Source: Proteus cibi
GTDB taxonomy: Bacteria; Pseudomonadota; Gammaproteobacteria; Enterobacterales; Enterobacteriaceae
Assembly (NCBI RefSeq): GCF_003144405.1
Contig: NZ_PENW01000007.1
Coordinates: 57,665-121,664 of the forward strand
Reading direction: 5' to 3'
Length of the DNA: 64,000 nt
A program made the translations under genes and the position numbers. A model generated the notes under the pieces. That model was not told the origin of the DNA. It did not search any database and was given only the letters and a program-made list of their open reading frames with translations. Positions 1 through 9,478 of this stretch are shown in pieces. How positions within the stretch are numbered: position 1 is the stretch's first letter; each line of letters begins with the position of its first letter.

Positions 1-221
1 CAGATCCACAAATTGCCCAAAAGGTCACCGGTTATTTAGTGGGGGGAATAAGCCCATTAGGTCAGAAAAAACGCCTACCAACAGTGATTGATAAACAAGC
101 ACTTGAATTTAACACTATCTTTGTTTCTGGCGGTAAGCGTGGCTTAGATATTGAATTATCAGCCGAAGATTTAGGCGCTGTATTAGGCGCTCAATTTGCA
201 CTTATTCGTAAAGAGTCATAA
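1..221 (+). CDS. ybaK: Cys-tRNA(Pro) deacylase, C-terminal part (cut by window start)
   Basis: The frame is open from the first base of the window and ends in TAA, so this is the 3' part of a gene that begins outside. The visible 72 or so residues, running from an Asp-Pro-Gln start through [11 protein letters not shown] and a late [12 protein letters not shown] motif, match the C-terminus of the YbaK/EbsC family. These proteins hydrolyse cysteine wrongly attached to tRNA(Pro), in trans to prolyl-tRNA synthetase. The in-frame GTG at 39 is an internal Val codon inside the conserved GYLVGG motif, not a start. It is convergent with ushA, as in E. coli, and both share the hairpin at 291-317. Confidence 0.93.
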   Translation, partial: DPQIAQKVTGYLVGGISPLGQKKRLPTVIDKQALEFNTIFVSGGKRGLDIELSAEDLGAVLGAQFALIRKES

Positions 222-290
222 TCATTAATGATTTTTTATTTTAAGGCTCACCCTCAAAATAAGAAATTAACGTGATTTAAACCCAAAATA

Positions 291-317
291 AAAGGCGACA
301 TTTAATGTCGCCTTTTT
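291..317. terminator. Bidirectional intrinsic terminator between ybaK and ushA
   Basis: A perfect 11-bp stem (AAAGGCGACAT against ATGTCGCCTTT) with a very short loop is flanked by T-run on the right and A-run on the left, so it can end transcripts from both convergent genes. Confidence 0.85.
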
Positions 318-342
318 TCTATATAAGCGTTATTGGTAAAAC

Positions 343-2007
343 TTATTTTTTATAAACAATTTCGCCTTTAGGTTCGAAATCTGCTGCTTTCAATGGAGAA
401 TGCGCTTCGATATAACCTTTTAAGACTTCAGCATCAACAAACCCAGTATTGACATAACCTGGATGTGTATCAATCTTAGGATAACCATCACCACCAATAC
501 CGTTAAAGTTGAGTGTTGCCATGCGGTAAGACTTCGTTTTATCCAATGGTTTGCCTGCAATTTTAACATCGCTAACTTTACAGTCTGCATCTACGGTTAA
601 GCTAACATTGTAGAATTGAGCATAAGCACCCGAATCTACTTTCATACAGGCAACTGCTGACAAATAAGGCTCGACTTCTTCACCTTTAAAATCAACATAA
701 ACCAACTCGTTGGCGAATGGTTGAACTTTCAGAACGTCTTTATAAGTGATATCACCAGATTCAATAGAATCACGAACACCACCACCGCTCATAATGGCAA
801 AGTCTGCATTCGCACGTTCAGCTTGAGCGGATAATAATAGACGAGCCATATTGGTCTGAACAAAGCGAACTTTACTACGATCACCTTCTAATTTACCAAC
901 AACCTCACCCACTTTAACATTCAGTTGCTCACCACCTTTTTCTTGGTAAGGTGTCAGCAATTTCATCATTTCAGGGTTATGAGGAATTTCTTCTGTGTAG
1001 TAAACGAGTTCAGTTGTACCGTCGTCTTTCTTCACTTTCTGATTTAAGTTGATTGGGATTAATTGGTAATGTTTTAGCGTGAATTCACCATTACGGAATT
1101 CGAAGTCTGCACGACCAACATATTTACCCCATTCATGTGCTTGAACAATCCATGTACCATTTTGGTTATCTGGTGCACAAGGTGTGCCTGGCACATAATC
1201 CGCTTGTTTGTAGTTTTTATTCTCTTGAGACATACAAACCGGATCTTGTGAGTGACCACCCACAATCATATCAAGGTAACCTTTTGGTAACGCACGCGCC
1301 ATTTCCACATCACCTGGCGCGTTAGAGCCATGATTACCATCATCATAGTGACCCATATGAGTGGCTGCGATAATAATGTCTGGTTTTTCTGTTGTACGCA
1401 GTTCTTCTACGACTTTTTTAGCTTCATCCGAAGGCTTGCGGAATTCAGTATCAGGGAAGTTTGCTGGGTTACCAATACGCACAGTATCATCAGTCGTTAA
1501 ACCTAATACGGCAATTTTCACGCCTTGCTTATCAAAAATGGTGTAAGGTTTGAATAAACGCTCACCGGTACTTTTTTGATAAATATTCGCAGATAAGAAT
1601 GGGAATGTTGCCCATTTTTCTTGTTGACGTAAAACATCTAATGGATTATCGAATTCATGGTTACCCAGTGCCATTGCATCATAGCCCACAAGATTCATAC
1701 CTTTAAAATCAGGCTCTGCATCTTGTAAATCAGATTCTGGAACACCCGTATTGATATCACCACCCGATAACAGCAGTACGCTACCACCTTTTTTAGCAAC
1801 TTCATCACGAATATTATCAACAACCGTTTTTTGTGCCGCTAAACCATATTCTCCACGATCGTTATGCCAAAAATGGCCATGGTGATCATTGGTATGCAAA
1901 ATGGTAATTTCGTAGGTTTTATCCTTTTCCCATGCCTGAGACATCGCAGGCGCCATCGCTAAAGAAACCGTCAATGCGCATGCTGATAATTTAAAAGATA
2001 AGCTCAT
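343..2007 (-). CDS. ushA: Periplasmic UDP-sugar hydrolase / 5'-nucleotidase
   Basis: Periplasmic metallophosphoesterase that hydrolyses UDP-glucose and nucleotides to nucleosides, allowing salvage. The 554 residues are the usual UshA length. A Sec signal peptide covers about residues 1-25 (hydrophobic core then AMSQA). The metallophosphatase metal ligands are visible in order: ILHTNDHHGHF (about 35-45), GGDIN (about 81-85), ALGNHEFD (about 112-119), ATHMGH and VGGHSQ. The C-terminal substrate domain has the MSGGGVRDSI and FNGIGGDGY motifs. The start is supported by GGGGAT about 8 nt upstream. Synteny with ybaK and the fsr remnant matches E. coli. Confidence 0.97.
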   Translation of the reverse strand: MSLSFKLSACALTVSLAMAPAMSQAWEKDKTYEITILHTNDHHGHFWHNDRGEYGLAAQKTVVDNIRDEVAKKGGSVLLLSGGDINTGVPESDLQDAEPDFKGMNLVGYDAMALGNHEFDNPLDVLRQQEKWATFPFLSANIYQKSTGERLFKPYTIFDKQGVKIAVLGLTTDDTVRIGNPANFPDTEFRKPSDEAKKVVEELRTTEKPDIIIAATHMGHYDDGNHGSNAPGDVEMARALPKGYLDMIVGGHSQDPVCMSQENKNYKQADYVPGTPCAPDNQNGTWIVQAHEWGKYVGRADFEFRNGEFTLKHYQLIPINLNQKVKKDDGTTELVYYTEEIPHNPEMMKLLTPYQEKGGEQLNVKVGEVVGKLEGDRSKVRFVQTNMARLLLSAQAERANADFAIMSGGGVRDSIESGDITYKDVLKVQPFANELVYVDFKGEEVEPYLSAVACMKVDSGAYAQFYNVSLTVDADCKVSDVKIAGKPLDKTKSYRMATLNFNGIGGDGYPKIDTHPGYVNTGFVDAEVLKGYIEAHSPLKAADFEPKGEIVYKK

Positions 2008-2340
2008 GGTATATCCCCATGTATATTATTTATTGAGAAGGTTCTGCCATGGTTCTACAGTAGAAAAAGAAGACAGAAGTTAAATACTTTTGCTGTATTT
2101 TATGATGTAGGTTATATAATTTTTTTATTATTTCATTGATCCGATAGTTTTTTTGAGACCTGAATCAAACTCTATTTCTCACAAAAGCACTCAACTCCAA
2201 ATAGATGTAAACTAGACCAATGAAAATAGAAATAATTGATTAACAATAACACGGTGACAAAAAATCAAACTGATCAATACTACAGTGATTTTCTTCCCCT
2301 ATTTTTACCTTATCTCCATCAATAACGACTATACTTTCTA
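2008..2340. other. Intergenic region upstream of ushA; no gene seen
   Basis: AT-rich sequence holding the ushA 5' region. I could not recognise the missing 5' part of fsr here; if it was once present it has been deleted or eroded beyond recognition. Confidence 0.6.
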
Positions 2341-2682
2341 TTGAATACATAACGCTAGCGTTGTCTCTTTAGTTACACCCTATCGCGTTATACAGCCCTA
2401 GATTGGACAGAGCAATTAGCCATATTCATGGGTGTGATCTTGGCTTCAGCATTTTCTGCTATCTTAATTTATGCTCAAGAGTGAGTTTAGAGTAAAACAA
2501 GTATGGTTTCTGGACTTTTCTTTGGACTTATTTTTGGGATGAAAGGTATTGGTGCTGCGGTCTTAGGATATGCTACCGAGCAGACGAGTATTAAATATGT
2601 CTACCCTATTTGCATTTACCTTCCAATATTCGGTGTTTTCACCCTTTTTCTTCCTAATATCGGGGTAGATAAAACCAAATAA
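2341..2682 (+). pseudogene. fsr: Remnant of fosmidomycin-resistance MFS transporter (fsr), C-terminal ~110 codons
   Basis: Reading frame 1 of the plus strand from about 2341 gives a stretch that resembles the last 110 residues of Fsr: LDWTEQLAIFMG, then VILASAFSAILIYAQE, two in-frame stops (TGA 2482-2484 and TAG 2488-2490), then MVSGLFFG, GIGAAVLGY and a terminal TAA at 2680-2682. The distance between the AQE and MVSG motifs is the same as I recall in E. coli Fsr, so the stops look like substitutions and not a frameshift. Further stops lie at 2350 and 2356. The N-terminal three quarters of the gene are not recognisable. The position between ushA and ybaL and the orientation are those of E. 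coli fsr. Family assignment rests on remembered sequence. Confidence 0.85.
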
Positions 2683-2920
2683 CTTGTAATCACCCCTGTT
2701 ATCTAAATGAACCAATAACAAGGTACTGCTTACTTTAAAAGGTAAGACTGATTAAAATAACATAAAAAAGTGCATTTGCATCAAAAAACTCAATCAACTT
2801 GTTATTTTTATAAATAATCAATAATTTTTAGCGAATTTATTGCATGAATACGTTAAACTATCAGCCTGCTATATTACTCGCCCCCCGATACATGTAGTTT
2901 AATAAAAAGAAGGAGAATTG

Positions 2921-4681
2921 ATGCCGCATTCAACACCCCTCATTACCACCATTGTTGGTGGGTTAGCACTTGCTTACATTTTAGGCATGATCGCTCAACG
3001 GCTAAAAATCTCACCTTTAGTAGGATATCTTGCTGCGGGTGTACTCGCTGGTCCGTTTACTCCTGGCTTTGTTGCTGATACATCTCTCGCCCCTGAGCTC
3101 GCTGAAATTGGCGTCATTCTGCTAATGTTTGGTGTAGGTTTACACTTTTCGTTAAAAGATCTGATGGCCGTCAAAGCTATCGCTATTCCCGGTGCTATTG
3201 CTCAAATAGCAGTGGCAACACTATTAGGATTGGGATTATCCGCATTTTTTGGCTGGGGTTTATTTAGTGGCATTGTATTCGGTTTGTGTCTATCAACAGC
3301 AAGTACCGTTGTTCTTTTACGTGCACTTGAAGAAAGAGGCCTAATTGATAGCCAACGAGGTCAAATTGCTATTGGTTGGCTGATTGTTGAAGACTTAGCA
3401 ATGGTCTTAGCCCTTGTACTACTCCCAGCTATTGCCAATATGCTGGAAAGTAGCGATCAAACCAATGTTTCTCAACTCATGATTAATTTAGGTATCACTA
3501 TCGGTAAAGTGGTGGCATTTATCTTAATTATGATGATTGTTGGTCGAAAGCTTATTCCGTGGATTTTATCTAAAACCGCGGCAACAGGTTCTCGAGAACT
3601 CTTTACATTATGTGTATTAGCTCTTGCTTTAGGTATCGCTTATGGCGCTGTAACCTTATTCGATGCTTCCTTCGCATTAGGGGCATTCTTTGCCGGTATG
3701 GTGCTTAACGAGTCTGAATTAAGCCACAGAGCGGCTCAAGATACTTTACCGTTACGTGATGCCTTTGCTGTTCTGTTCTTTGTGTCTGTCGGCATGCTGT
3801 TCGATCCAATGGTGTTAATTGAACATCCTCTTGGGATCTTAGCAACACTGGCTATCATAATTATTGGTAAATCTGCAGCAGCGCTCGTCCTGGTACGAAT
3901 GTTTGGACATTCTCGACGAACCGCCTTAACCATTTCAGCCAGTCTTGCTCAAATTGGTGAATTTGCCTTTATTCTTGCTGGTCTCGGTGTGGCGCTAAAC
4001 GTTTTAGAACCCGATGCTCGTAATCTTGTTTTAGCCGGTGCGTTAGTCTCTATTATGCTAAACCCTGTTCTGTTCTCTTTATTAGACCGTTATCTGGCGA
4101 AAACAGAAACCAAAGAAGAAGTGGAACAGTTACAACAAGAAGAGCTGGAAGAAGAGATGCCTGTCCCTGTTGATATTTGTGGTCACGCCATTATTGTCGG
4201 TTATGGACGCGCAGGAAGCATGCTTACTGAAAAATTATTAGCTCAATCTATTCCATTAGTTATTATCGAAAATAGCCGTAATAAATTCACTGAATTAAAA
4301 GAGAAAAGTTTAAACACCGTACTGGGTAATGCATCGACGAAAGAGTCACTTGCTTTAGCCCGTATTGATTGTGCTAAATCTTTATTACTGACGATACCTA
4401 ATGGTTATGAAGCAGCCGATATCGCTGAAACAGCAAGAAGTATGAACCCCGATTTAAATATCATTGTTCGTGCTCATTTTGACGATATTATCGTGCGGGC
4501 TAACTATGATGAAGAAGCGTCTTTTATCCTTGAAAAAGGCGCAAATCACGTCATTATCGATGAAGATCAAACCGCATCTGCAATGGCAAATATGCTAATT
4601 AAAGAAGTAGAATTTGGTTGTGCTATTGATGATACACCAGAAAATGGTCAACAAATCATTGCACCTAATGCCGCGCAGTAA
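2921..4681 (+). CDS. ybaL: Monovalent cation:proton antiporter with TrkA-N domain, YbaL
   Basis: Inner-membrane CPA2-family exchanger, related to KefB/KefC, probably exporting K+ or Na+ in exchange for protons. About 12 membrane segments cover residues 5-385 and include the conserved RALEERGLIDSQRGQ loop and SLAQIGEFAFILAGLG. A cytoplasmic RCK/TrkA-N Rossmann domain follows (IIVGYGRAGSML at about 425). The ATG at 2921 is chosen over the TTG at 2918 because AGGAG sits at a good distance before it. Residues around 522-540 contain two near-copies of a 9-residue unit (IIVRAHFDD then IIVRANYDE) where E. coli YbaL, as I recall it, has one. It ends at a shared terminator with gsk. Confidence 0.95.
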   Translation: MPHSTPLITTIVGGLALAYILGMIAQRLKISPLVGYLAAGVLAGPFTPGFVADTSLAPELAEIGVILLMFGVGLHFSLKDLMAVKAIAIPGAIAQIAVATLLGLGLSAFFGWGLFSGIVFGLCLSTASTVVLLRALEERGLIDSQRGQIAIGWLIVEDLAMVLALVLLPAIANMLESSDQTNVSQLMINLGITIGKVVAFILIMMIVGRKLIPWILSKTAATGSRELFTLCVLALALGIAYGAVTLFDASFALGAFFAGMVLNESELSHRAAQDTLPLRDAFAVLFFVSVGMLFDPMVLIEHPLGILATLAIIIIGKSAAALVLVRMFGHSRRTALTISASLAQIGEFAFILAGLGVALNVLEPDARNLVLAGALVSIMLNPVLFSLLDRYLAKTETKEEVEQLQQEELEEEMPVPVDICGHAIIVGYGRAGSMLTEKLLAQSIPLVIIENSRNKFTELKEKSLNTVLGNASTKESLALARIDCAKSLLLTIPNGYEAADIAETARSMNPDLNIIVRAHFDDIIVRANYDEEASFILEKGANHVIIDEDQTASAMANMLIKEVEFGCAIDDTPENGQQIIAPNAAQ

Positions 4682-4732
4682 CTAATTTATTATTCTACTG
4701 ACCTAGTCTATTGAATAAAAAATAAATACAAA

Positions 4733-4766
4733 AAAACCTATCAATATCATGTTGATAGGTTTTTTA
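4733..4766. terminator. Bidirectional terminator between ybaL and gsk
   Basis: Perfect 10-bp stem (AACCTATCAA / TTGATAGGTT), short loop, A-run before and T-run after; serves both convergent genes. Confidence 0.88.
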
Positions 4767-4811
4767 TTACTTAAAATTTGCTTCTATTTTTATTGAGAAA
4801 AACAGTAAAAA

Positions 4812-6122
4812 TTAACGTTCCCAATAAGCTTCTTCCAAGCTGTCTTCCTTTTCAGGTAAACCGCGTGTTAAGCGTGGAGAATGCTGACTTAGCACTTGAT
4901 AACTCACTCGATTAGCATATTTACATACTTGTGCTAACGAGGAATAAGTTAAATAAGTCCGAGGATGCTTACTTGAATTTGGCACATTGATGCGATGATA
5001 GCTATTCGCGGTAATATCATGCAGTAATGCAGATAATGCAGCATCACCCGCACCATTTGTATTCATGATTTTTTCAGGACCGCCCATATAAGGTTCAATA
5101 TGAGAATAGACTTTTTCTGGCTCTTCACAATCTTTACGACGCATTGCACGGCTAAATTCATAACGATTAAATTCAGCAATCGCACCCGGTAATAAAGGAT
5201 GAGAGGTTTGACGTTTAAAGTTGTGTTCTGTATAACCGCCCATGTAAAGCCCAGCAGGCCCCGCAGTACAAAGCACTAAGTCCACCCATTCTAAAGCAAC
5301 ATCAGAAGCCAACAGAGGATCAGCATGTCCTGTTAATTCAAAAGCTTCATCTTCATTCATTGCGACAACAGAAACGTGCTCTTTTAAGAAATCACGCCAC
5401 CATTGTGGATCATCGGCAATAACATATTTTGTGCCCAGTGTGAGAACAACAGGTACATCATATTTTTTCGCATACTCTATCGCTTTCATGGTAGCTAATG
5501 GCATCGGTTCACCCGGTTTACAGCGAACTAAGTAAGCCGTTAGCACCAATGCGGAAGCTTCTGCAATCACCTCTTCCGGAATGCTTTCAGGTTTAAGTTG
5601 ATTCATTTGACCCGGGCTAATCGCAAATGTGCGCTCACCATTTTCCGTGATCAACGTAAAACAACGCCCAATGGCACCATCAACACCTTGGAGGTAATTA
5701 AGATCAGTACGGCTAGATGTGTTACATAAATAACGATAAGCATAGCTACCAATCTGAATGTTATTACACATTGTGCCTAATAACACAGAACGGTCATCAG
5801 CTAATACAGAGTAGTTATGTAGCGTATTACCAATAGTGCCGCCCGCAAATTCGTGAGTGATCAGATTATTGTCTGTTAGTTCACGATAAAGTGCCTCTGC
5901 GACATCATCTTCAATAACAAGAGAGTGTCCCTGACTCAAGTTATAACGGTTAATAAACTCCTCATCAACTTTCGCTTCAATATCAACCAAGGTTTGGTCA
6001 ATACCCACGATATAGGCACGAGAGGATTCGCTCTCTGTCATATTGATGATGGGTTGTAATAGAGGATCTCGTAAACTAACGGGAAAATAGTGTTTAGATT
6101 TTCGTTTGCCAGGGAATTTCAT
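4812..6122 (-). CDS. gsk: Inosine-guanosine kinase
   Basis: Phosphorylates guanosine and inosine to GMP and IMP in purine salvage. PfkB/ribokinase fold; FAGGTIGNTLHNYS near residue 90 and the anion-hole/catalytic-base motif NTNGAGDAALSALLHD near 370 are visible. The protein is 436 residues from ATG at 6122 (MKFPGKRKSKHYFP), the usual E. coli N-terminus; the open frame runs 15 codons further upstream but that extension is not family-like. Sits beside ybaL as in E. coli. Confidence 0.96.
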   Translation of the reverse strand: MKFPGKRKSKHYFPVSLRDPLLQPIINMTESESSRAYIVGIDQTLVDIEAKVDEEFINRYNLSQGHSLVIEDDVAEALYRELTDNNLITHEFAGGTIGNTLHNYSVLADDRSVLLGTMCNNIQIGSYAYRYLCNTSSRTDLNYLQGVDGAIGRCFTLITENGERTFAISPGQMNQLKPESIPEEVIAEASALVLTAYLVRCKPGEPMPLATMKAIEYAKKYDVPVVLTLGTKYVIADDPQWWRDFLKEHVSVVAMNEDEAFELTGHADPLLASDVALEWVDLVLCTAGPAGLYMGGYTEHNFKRQTSHPLLPGAIAEFNRYEFSRAMRRKDCEEPEKVYSHIEPYMGGPEKIMNTNGAGDAALSALLHDITANSYHRINVPNSSKHPRTYLTYSSLAQVCKYANRVSYQVLSQHSPRLTRGLPEKEDSLEEAYWER

Positions 6123-6184
6123 TGTGAACGATGCTACACAGCTAAAAAAGATGCGCAATGTTAACACAATATTATCGGAGAGGC

Positions 6185-6210
6185 AGTAGGTGTACGTCAG
6201 TACACCTACT
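6185..6210. repeat. Perfect hairpin in the wzz-like/gsk gap
   Basis: 11-bp arms AGTAGGTGTAC and GTACACCTACT separated by 4 nt. It lies 15 nt after the wzz-like stop codon and 62 nt before the gsk start. On the minus strand (the direction of both genes) it is not followed by a T-run, so it may protect an RNA 3' end or attenuate read-through into gsk and need not be a classical terminator. Confidence 0.7.
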
Positions 6211-6225
6211 TATTTAAAGATATTT

Positions 6226-7344
6226 TTATGCGGTTTTACGACGGCTTCTTGCCATATAGCTCAGTAAAACACCCATAACAGACAGGATGAAACCAACAAA
6301 AGCAGCGCCAACTAAAATCAGAGCACGTTTAGGTGCATCTTTTTTAGTCGGTTCGTAAGGTTTCAGCATATATTTGAAGGGTACAAATTGAAGATCATCT
6401 AATTTTACTTTTTCTAATTGCTTCATATTGTATAAACGGTTTTTCAGATCAGAACTTACCGTTGTTGGGTCTGTGATAGCTTCTGTGATCGCTAATTTAC
6501 TGCTTAATGCATCAGAGCCCATGGCAATAGAATAATCAGGGTCATCTTTAATCTGTGCGCCTTCACTAGAAATAGGTTTTTTAACCCCAGCGGCATTTGC
6601 AATTTCTAACGCATATTTTAAGCGTTGCACATTTACATTACGCGCATTAGCGATACGCTCTAAATCCATTTCATAGGCTTTTTGCGCAAAACTTAATTTA
6701 CGTTCAATTTGATCATCAATTTCGTCTTTTACTTCCATTCGTACTTTGGTAGAAACAAAACGAATATAACCAGAAAGTAAATCGTAAGCTTCTTCAGGCG
6801 TTGGCGCGGTAAAGCTTAAATTAATTTCACCACTAAACTCTTCATCACTATTTTTAGCATCTGAAACTTTTAAATTAATGTCTTTAGTGACAATCTCTTC
6901 TATTAATTTACGTTTATCTAGTGGCGTTGGCTCTTCCATTTTAGCCAGCAAGCTTTTGTAATAATCTGTGCTCACTAAATATTCTTCACGTAATACACGA
7001 GAATTATAGTTATTGATAAATTTTTGATAAACAGATGAACCATTCACACCTGTATCAACATCCACCAAGCTAAGCTCAGTCAATGTTGCTCTTAATTGCT
7101 TCATTTCATCCAGCATTGGCTTGGTAATTGCAGCTTGGCTCGTCCATTTTTGTGGTAAAAAGCTTGCAACAGTAAAGCCAACGATAGCAAATAATAACGT
7201 GATACCAATAATGACAAATTTTGATTTATAAATAACAGAAAATAATTCAAAAAGATCGATTTCATCATTCTGTTTTAGATAGAAATCGTCAAAATGTCCT
7301 TTATCAATTTCTGAAGATTGTGGTTTTGAAAGCTTACTATTCAT
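6226..7344 (-). CDS. Wzz/FepE-type polysaccharide chain-length determinant
   Basis: Inner-membrane polysaccharide co-polymerase that sets O-antigen or related glycan chain length by acting on the Wzy polymerase. The topology is typical: a short cytosolic N-terminus, first membrane helix about residues 41-62 (FVIIGITLLFAIVGF), a long periplasmic helical region rich in charged residues, then a Pro-rich stretch (MLKPYEPTKKDAPKRA) and the second membrane helix near the C-terminus. The ATG at 7344 has CAGGAA just upstream; a GTG at 7404 would add 20 residues without family support. In E. coli this position between hemH and gsk holds aes, so this is a lineage-specific gene swap. Confidence 0.85.
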   Translation of the reverse strand: MNSKLSKPQSSEIDKGHFDDFYLKQNDEIDLFELFSVIYKSKFVIIGITLLFAIVGFTVASFLPQKWTSQAAITKPMLDEMKQLRATLTELSLVDVDTGVNGSSVYQKFINNYNSRVLREEYLVSTDYYKSLLAKMEEPTPLDKRKLIEEIVTKDINLKVSDAKNSDEEFSGEINLSFTAPTPEEAYDLLSGYIRFVSTKVRMEVKDEIDDQIERKLSFAQKAYEMDLERIANARNVNVQRLKYALEIANAAGVKKPISSEGAQIKDDPDYSIAMGSDALSSKLAITEAITDPTTVSSDLKNRLYNMKQLEKVKLDDLQFVPFKYMLKPYEPTKKDAPKRALILVGAAFVGFILSVMGVLLSYMARSRRKTA

Positions 7345-7507
7345 TTTCCTGCCTAAATTTATGTAATGCAGTGTCCGTTTATCAGCACTTTTAGTGATTT
7401 CCACTAAAAGACTTAAAAAATGAGAAAAGATAAGTTTATATATAACTGAAATATGATCAAATTAATATATCATCAAATCCGATAATTTTATTTATCGAAT
7501 TTAGACA

Positions 7508-8488
7508 TTATTTTTTGCATACCTCTCGGATCATCGCTTCTAGCAAGTCAATATGCTCAGGGGCATCATTTAATGCCGGAATGTATTCATACTGTTTGCC
7601 ACCACCATGAATAAAGAATTCTCGGTTCTGTTCATTAATTTCTTCTAATGTTTCCAAGCAATCAGATGAAAATCCTGGGCATACAACCTGCACATGTTCA
7701 ATCCCTTCACTTCCCAGCTTTTCCATCGTTTTATCTGTATAAGGCGATAGCCACGGTTCACGACCAAAGCGTGATTGGAATGTCAACATCACCTGTTCTT
7801 TAGGATAACCTAACTGCTCTTCTAATTGCGCTTTTAGTTTTTCTGTTGTGAGACAACACTCATCATAATAAATATCACCCGTCTTGATAAAGCGCTCAGG
7901 AATACCATGGAAAGAGAGAACTAAACGATCGGGTTTACCATATTGCTGAAAGCTTTTCTCAATAGAAGTGACAAGCGCTTTGATATAAAGCGGATGTGTC
8001 GGATAACTACGAATAAAGTGAAGAGAAGGTATTGTGCGCATGCCTTTAAAAATTCGGCTGACACCATCAAATACCGCCGCAGAAGTAGAACAAGAATATT
8101 GCGGATAAAGGGGTAACAAAATAATACTCTCAACACCTTGTTGTAATAGCTTTTCAACCCCTTCGTTTAGTGATGGATTACCATAACACATCCCTAATTC
8201 CACAGGTATATTAGGTAATCGCTGAGCAACGGCGCGTTGTTGTGCTCGGCTATAAACTAAAAGCGGCGAACCTTCATTCATCCAAATCTGTTGATATAAC
8301 TTAGCCACTTTAGGTGAGCGAAACGGTAATATCGCCCCTTGTAATATTGGTTTCCAAATCAAAGGAGAAATATCAACAACACGAGGATCGCTAAGAAATT
8401 GAGCTAAATAACGTCGAACAGCCCCCGTTGTCGGCGCATCAGGTGTACCAAGATTAACCAAAAGAACACCATACTTAGCATCATTCAT
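7508..8488 (-). CDS. hemH: Ferrochelatase
   Basis: Inserts Fe2+ into protoporphyrin IX, the last step of protohaem synthesis, at the cytoplasmic face of the membrane. 326 residues, normal length. Visible family features: [20 protein letters not shown] at the N-terminus, [11 protein letters not shown] with the catalytic His (about 193), and [17 protein letters not shown] with the acidic metal-relay residues near 265. Neighbour order hemH-adk-htpG matches E. coli. Confidence 0.97.
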   Translation of the reverse strand: MNDAKYGVLLVNLGTPDAPTTGAVRRYLAQFLSDPRVVDISPLIWKPILQGAILPFRSPKVAKLYQQIWMNEGSPLLVYSRAQQRAVAQRLPNIPVELGMCYGNPSLNEGVEKLLQQGVESIILLPLYPQYSCSTSAAVFDGVSRIFKGMRTIPSLHFIRSYPTHPLYIKALVTSIEKSFQQYGKPDRLVLSFHGIPERFIKTGDIYYDECCLTTEKLKAQLEEQLGYPKEQVMLTFQSRFGREPWLSPYTDKTMEKLGSEGIEHVQVVCPGFSSDCLETLEEINEQNREFFIHGGGKQYEYIPALNDAPEHIDLLEAMIREVCKK

Positions 8489-8609
8489 ACTATGACTCCT
8501 TAGAGTTATTTTATTAGGATAACCAAAGAGTAGAAGAATAAAGGAAAATAAGAGATTGTGCTTGTCAATTTATTGGATCAGTCTCTTTACCTGATTTTAT
8601 ACAGATAAA

Positions 8610-8634
8610 AAAAATCCCGGCTCAACCGGGATTA
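8610..8634 (-). terminator. Intrinsic terminator of adk
   Basis: 8-bp GC-rich stem (AATCCCGG / CCGGGATT) with 5-nt loop; on the minus strand it is followed by a run of eight T. It lies 18 nt after the adk stop codon. Confidence 0.9.
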
Positions 8635-8651
8635 GTCATCACAATGACAAA

Positions 8652-9323
<672 letters not shown>

Positions 9324-9420
9324 TTATATTTAAACTCGAAAACGCATTACCATACCATTTTGTGAGGTCATCGCTCAAGAAATCACGGTAGCGATTGCAT
9401 TTTATTTTTTATCGAAAAAG

Positions 9421-9458
9421 AAAAAACCACGCTATCTTTTCAGATAAACGTGGTTTAA
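9421..9458 (-). terminator. Intrinsic terminator of htpG
   Basis: Outer 8-bp stem AAACCACG/CGTGGTTT and inner stem TATCT/AGATA; on the minus strand the hairpin is followed by a T-rich tail. Confidence 0.85.
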
Positions 9459-9478
9459 ATGTTTGAAAACGAAAACAG

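Noticed and set aside
39..221. A 60-residue gene starting at GTG 39
   Set aside because: The frame is open to the window start and the upstream residues continue the YbaK family sequence (GYLVGG), so the GTG is an internal Val codon.
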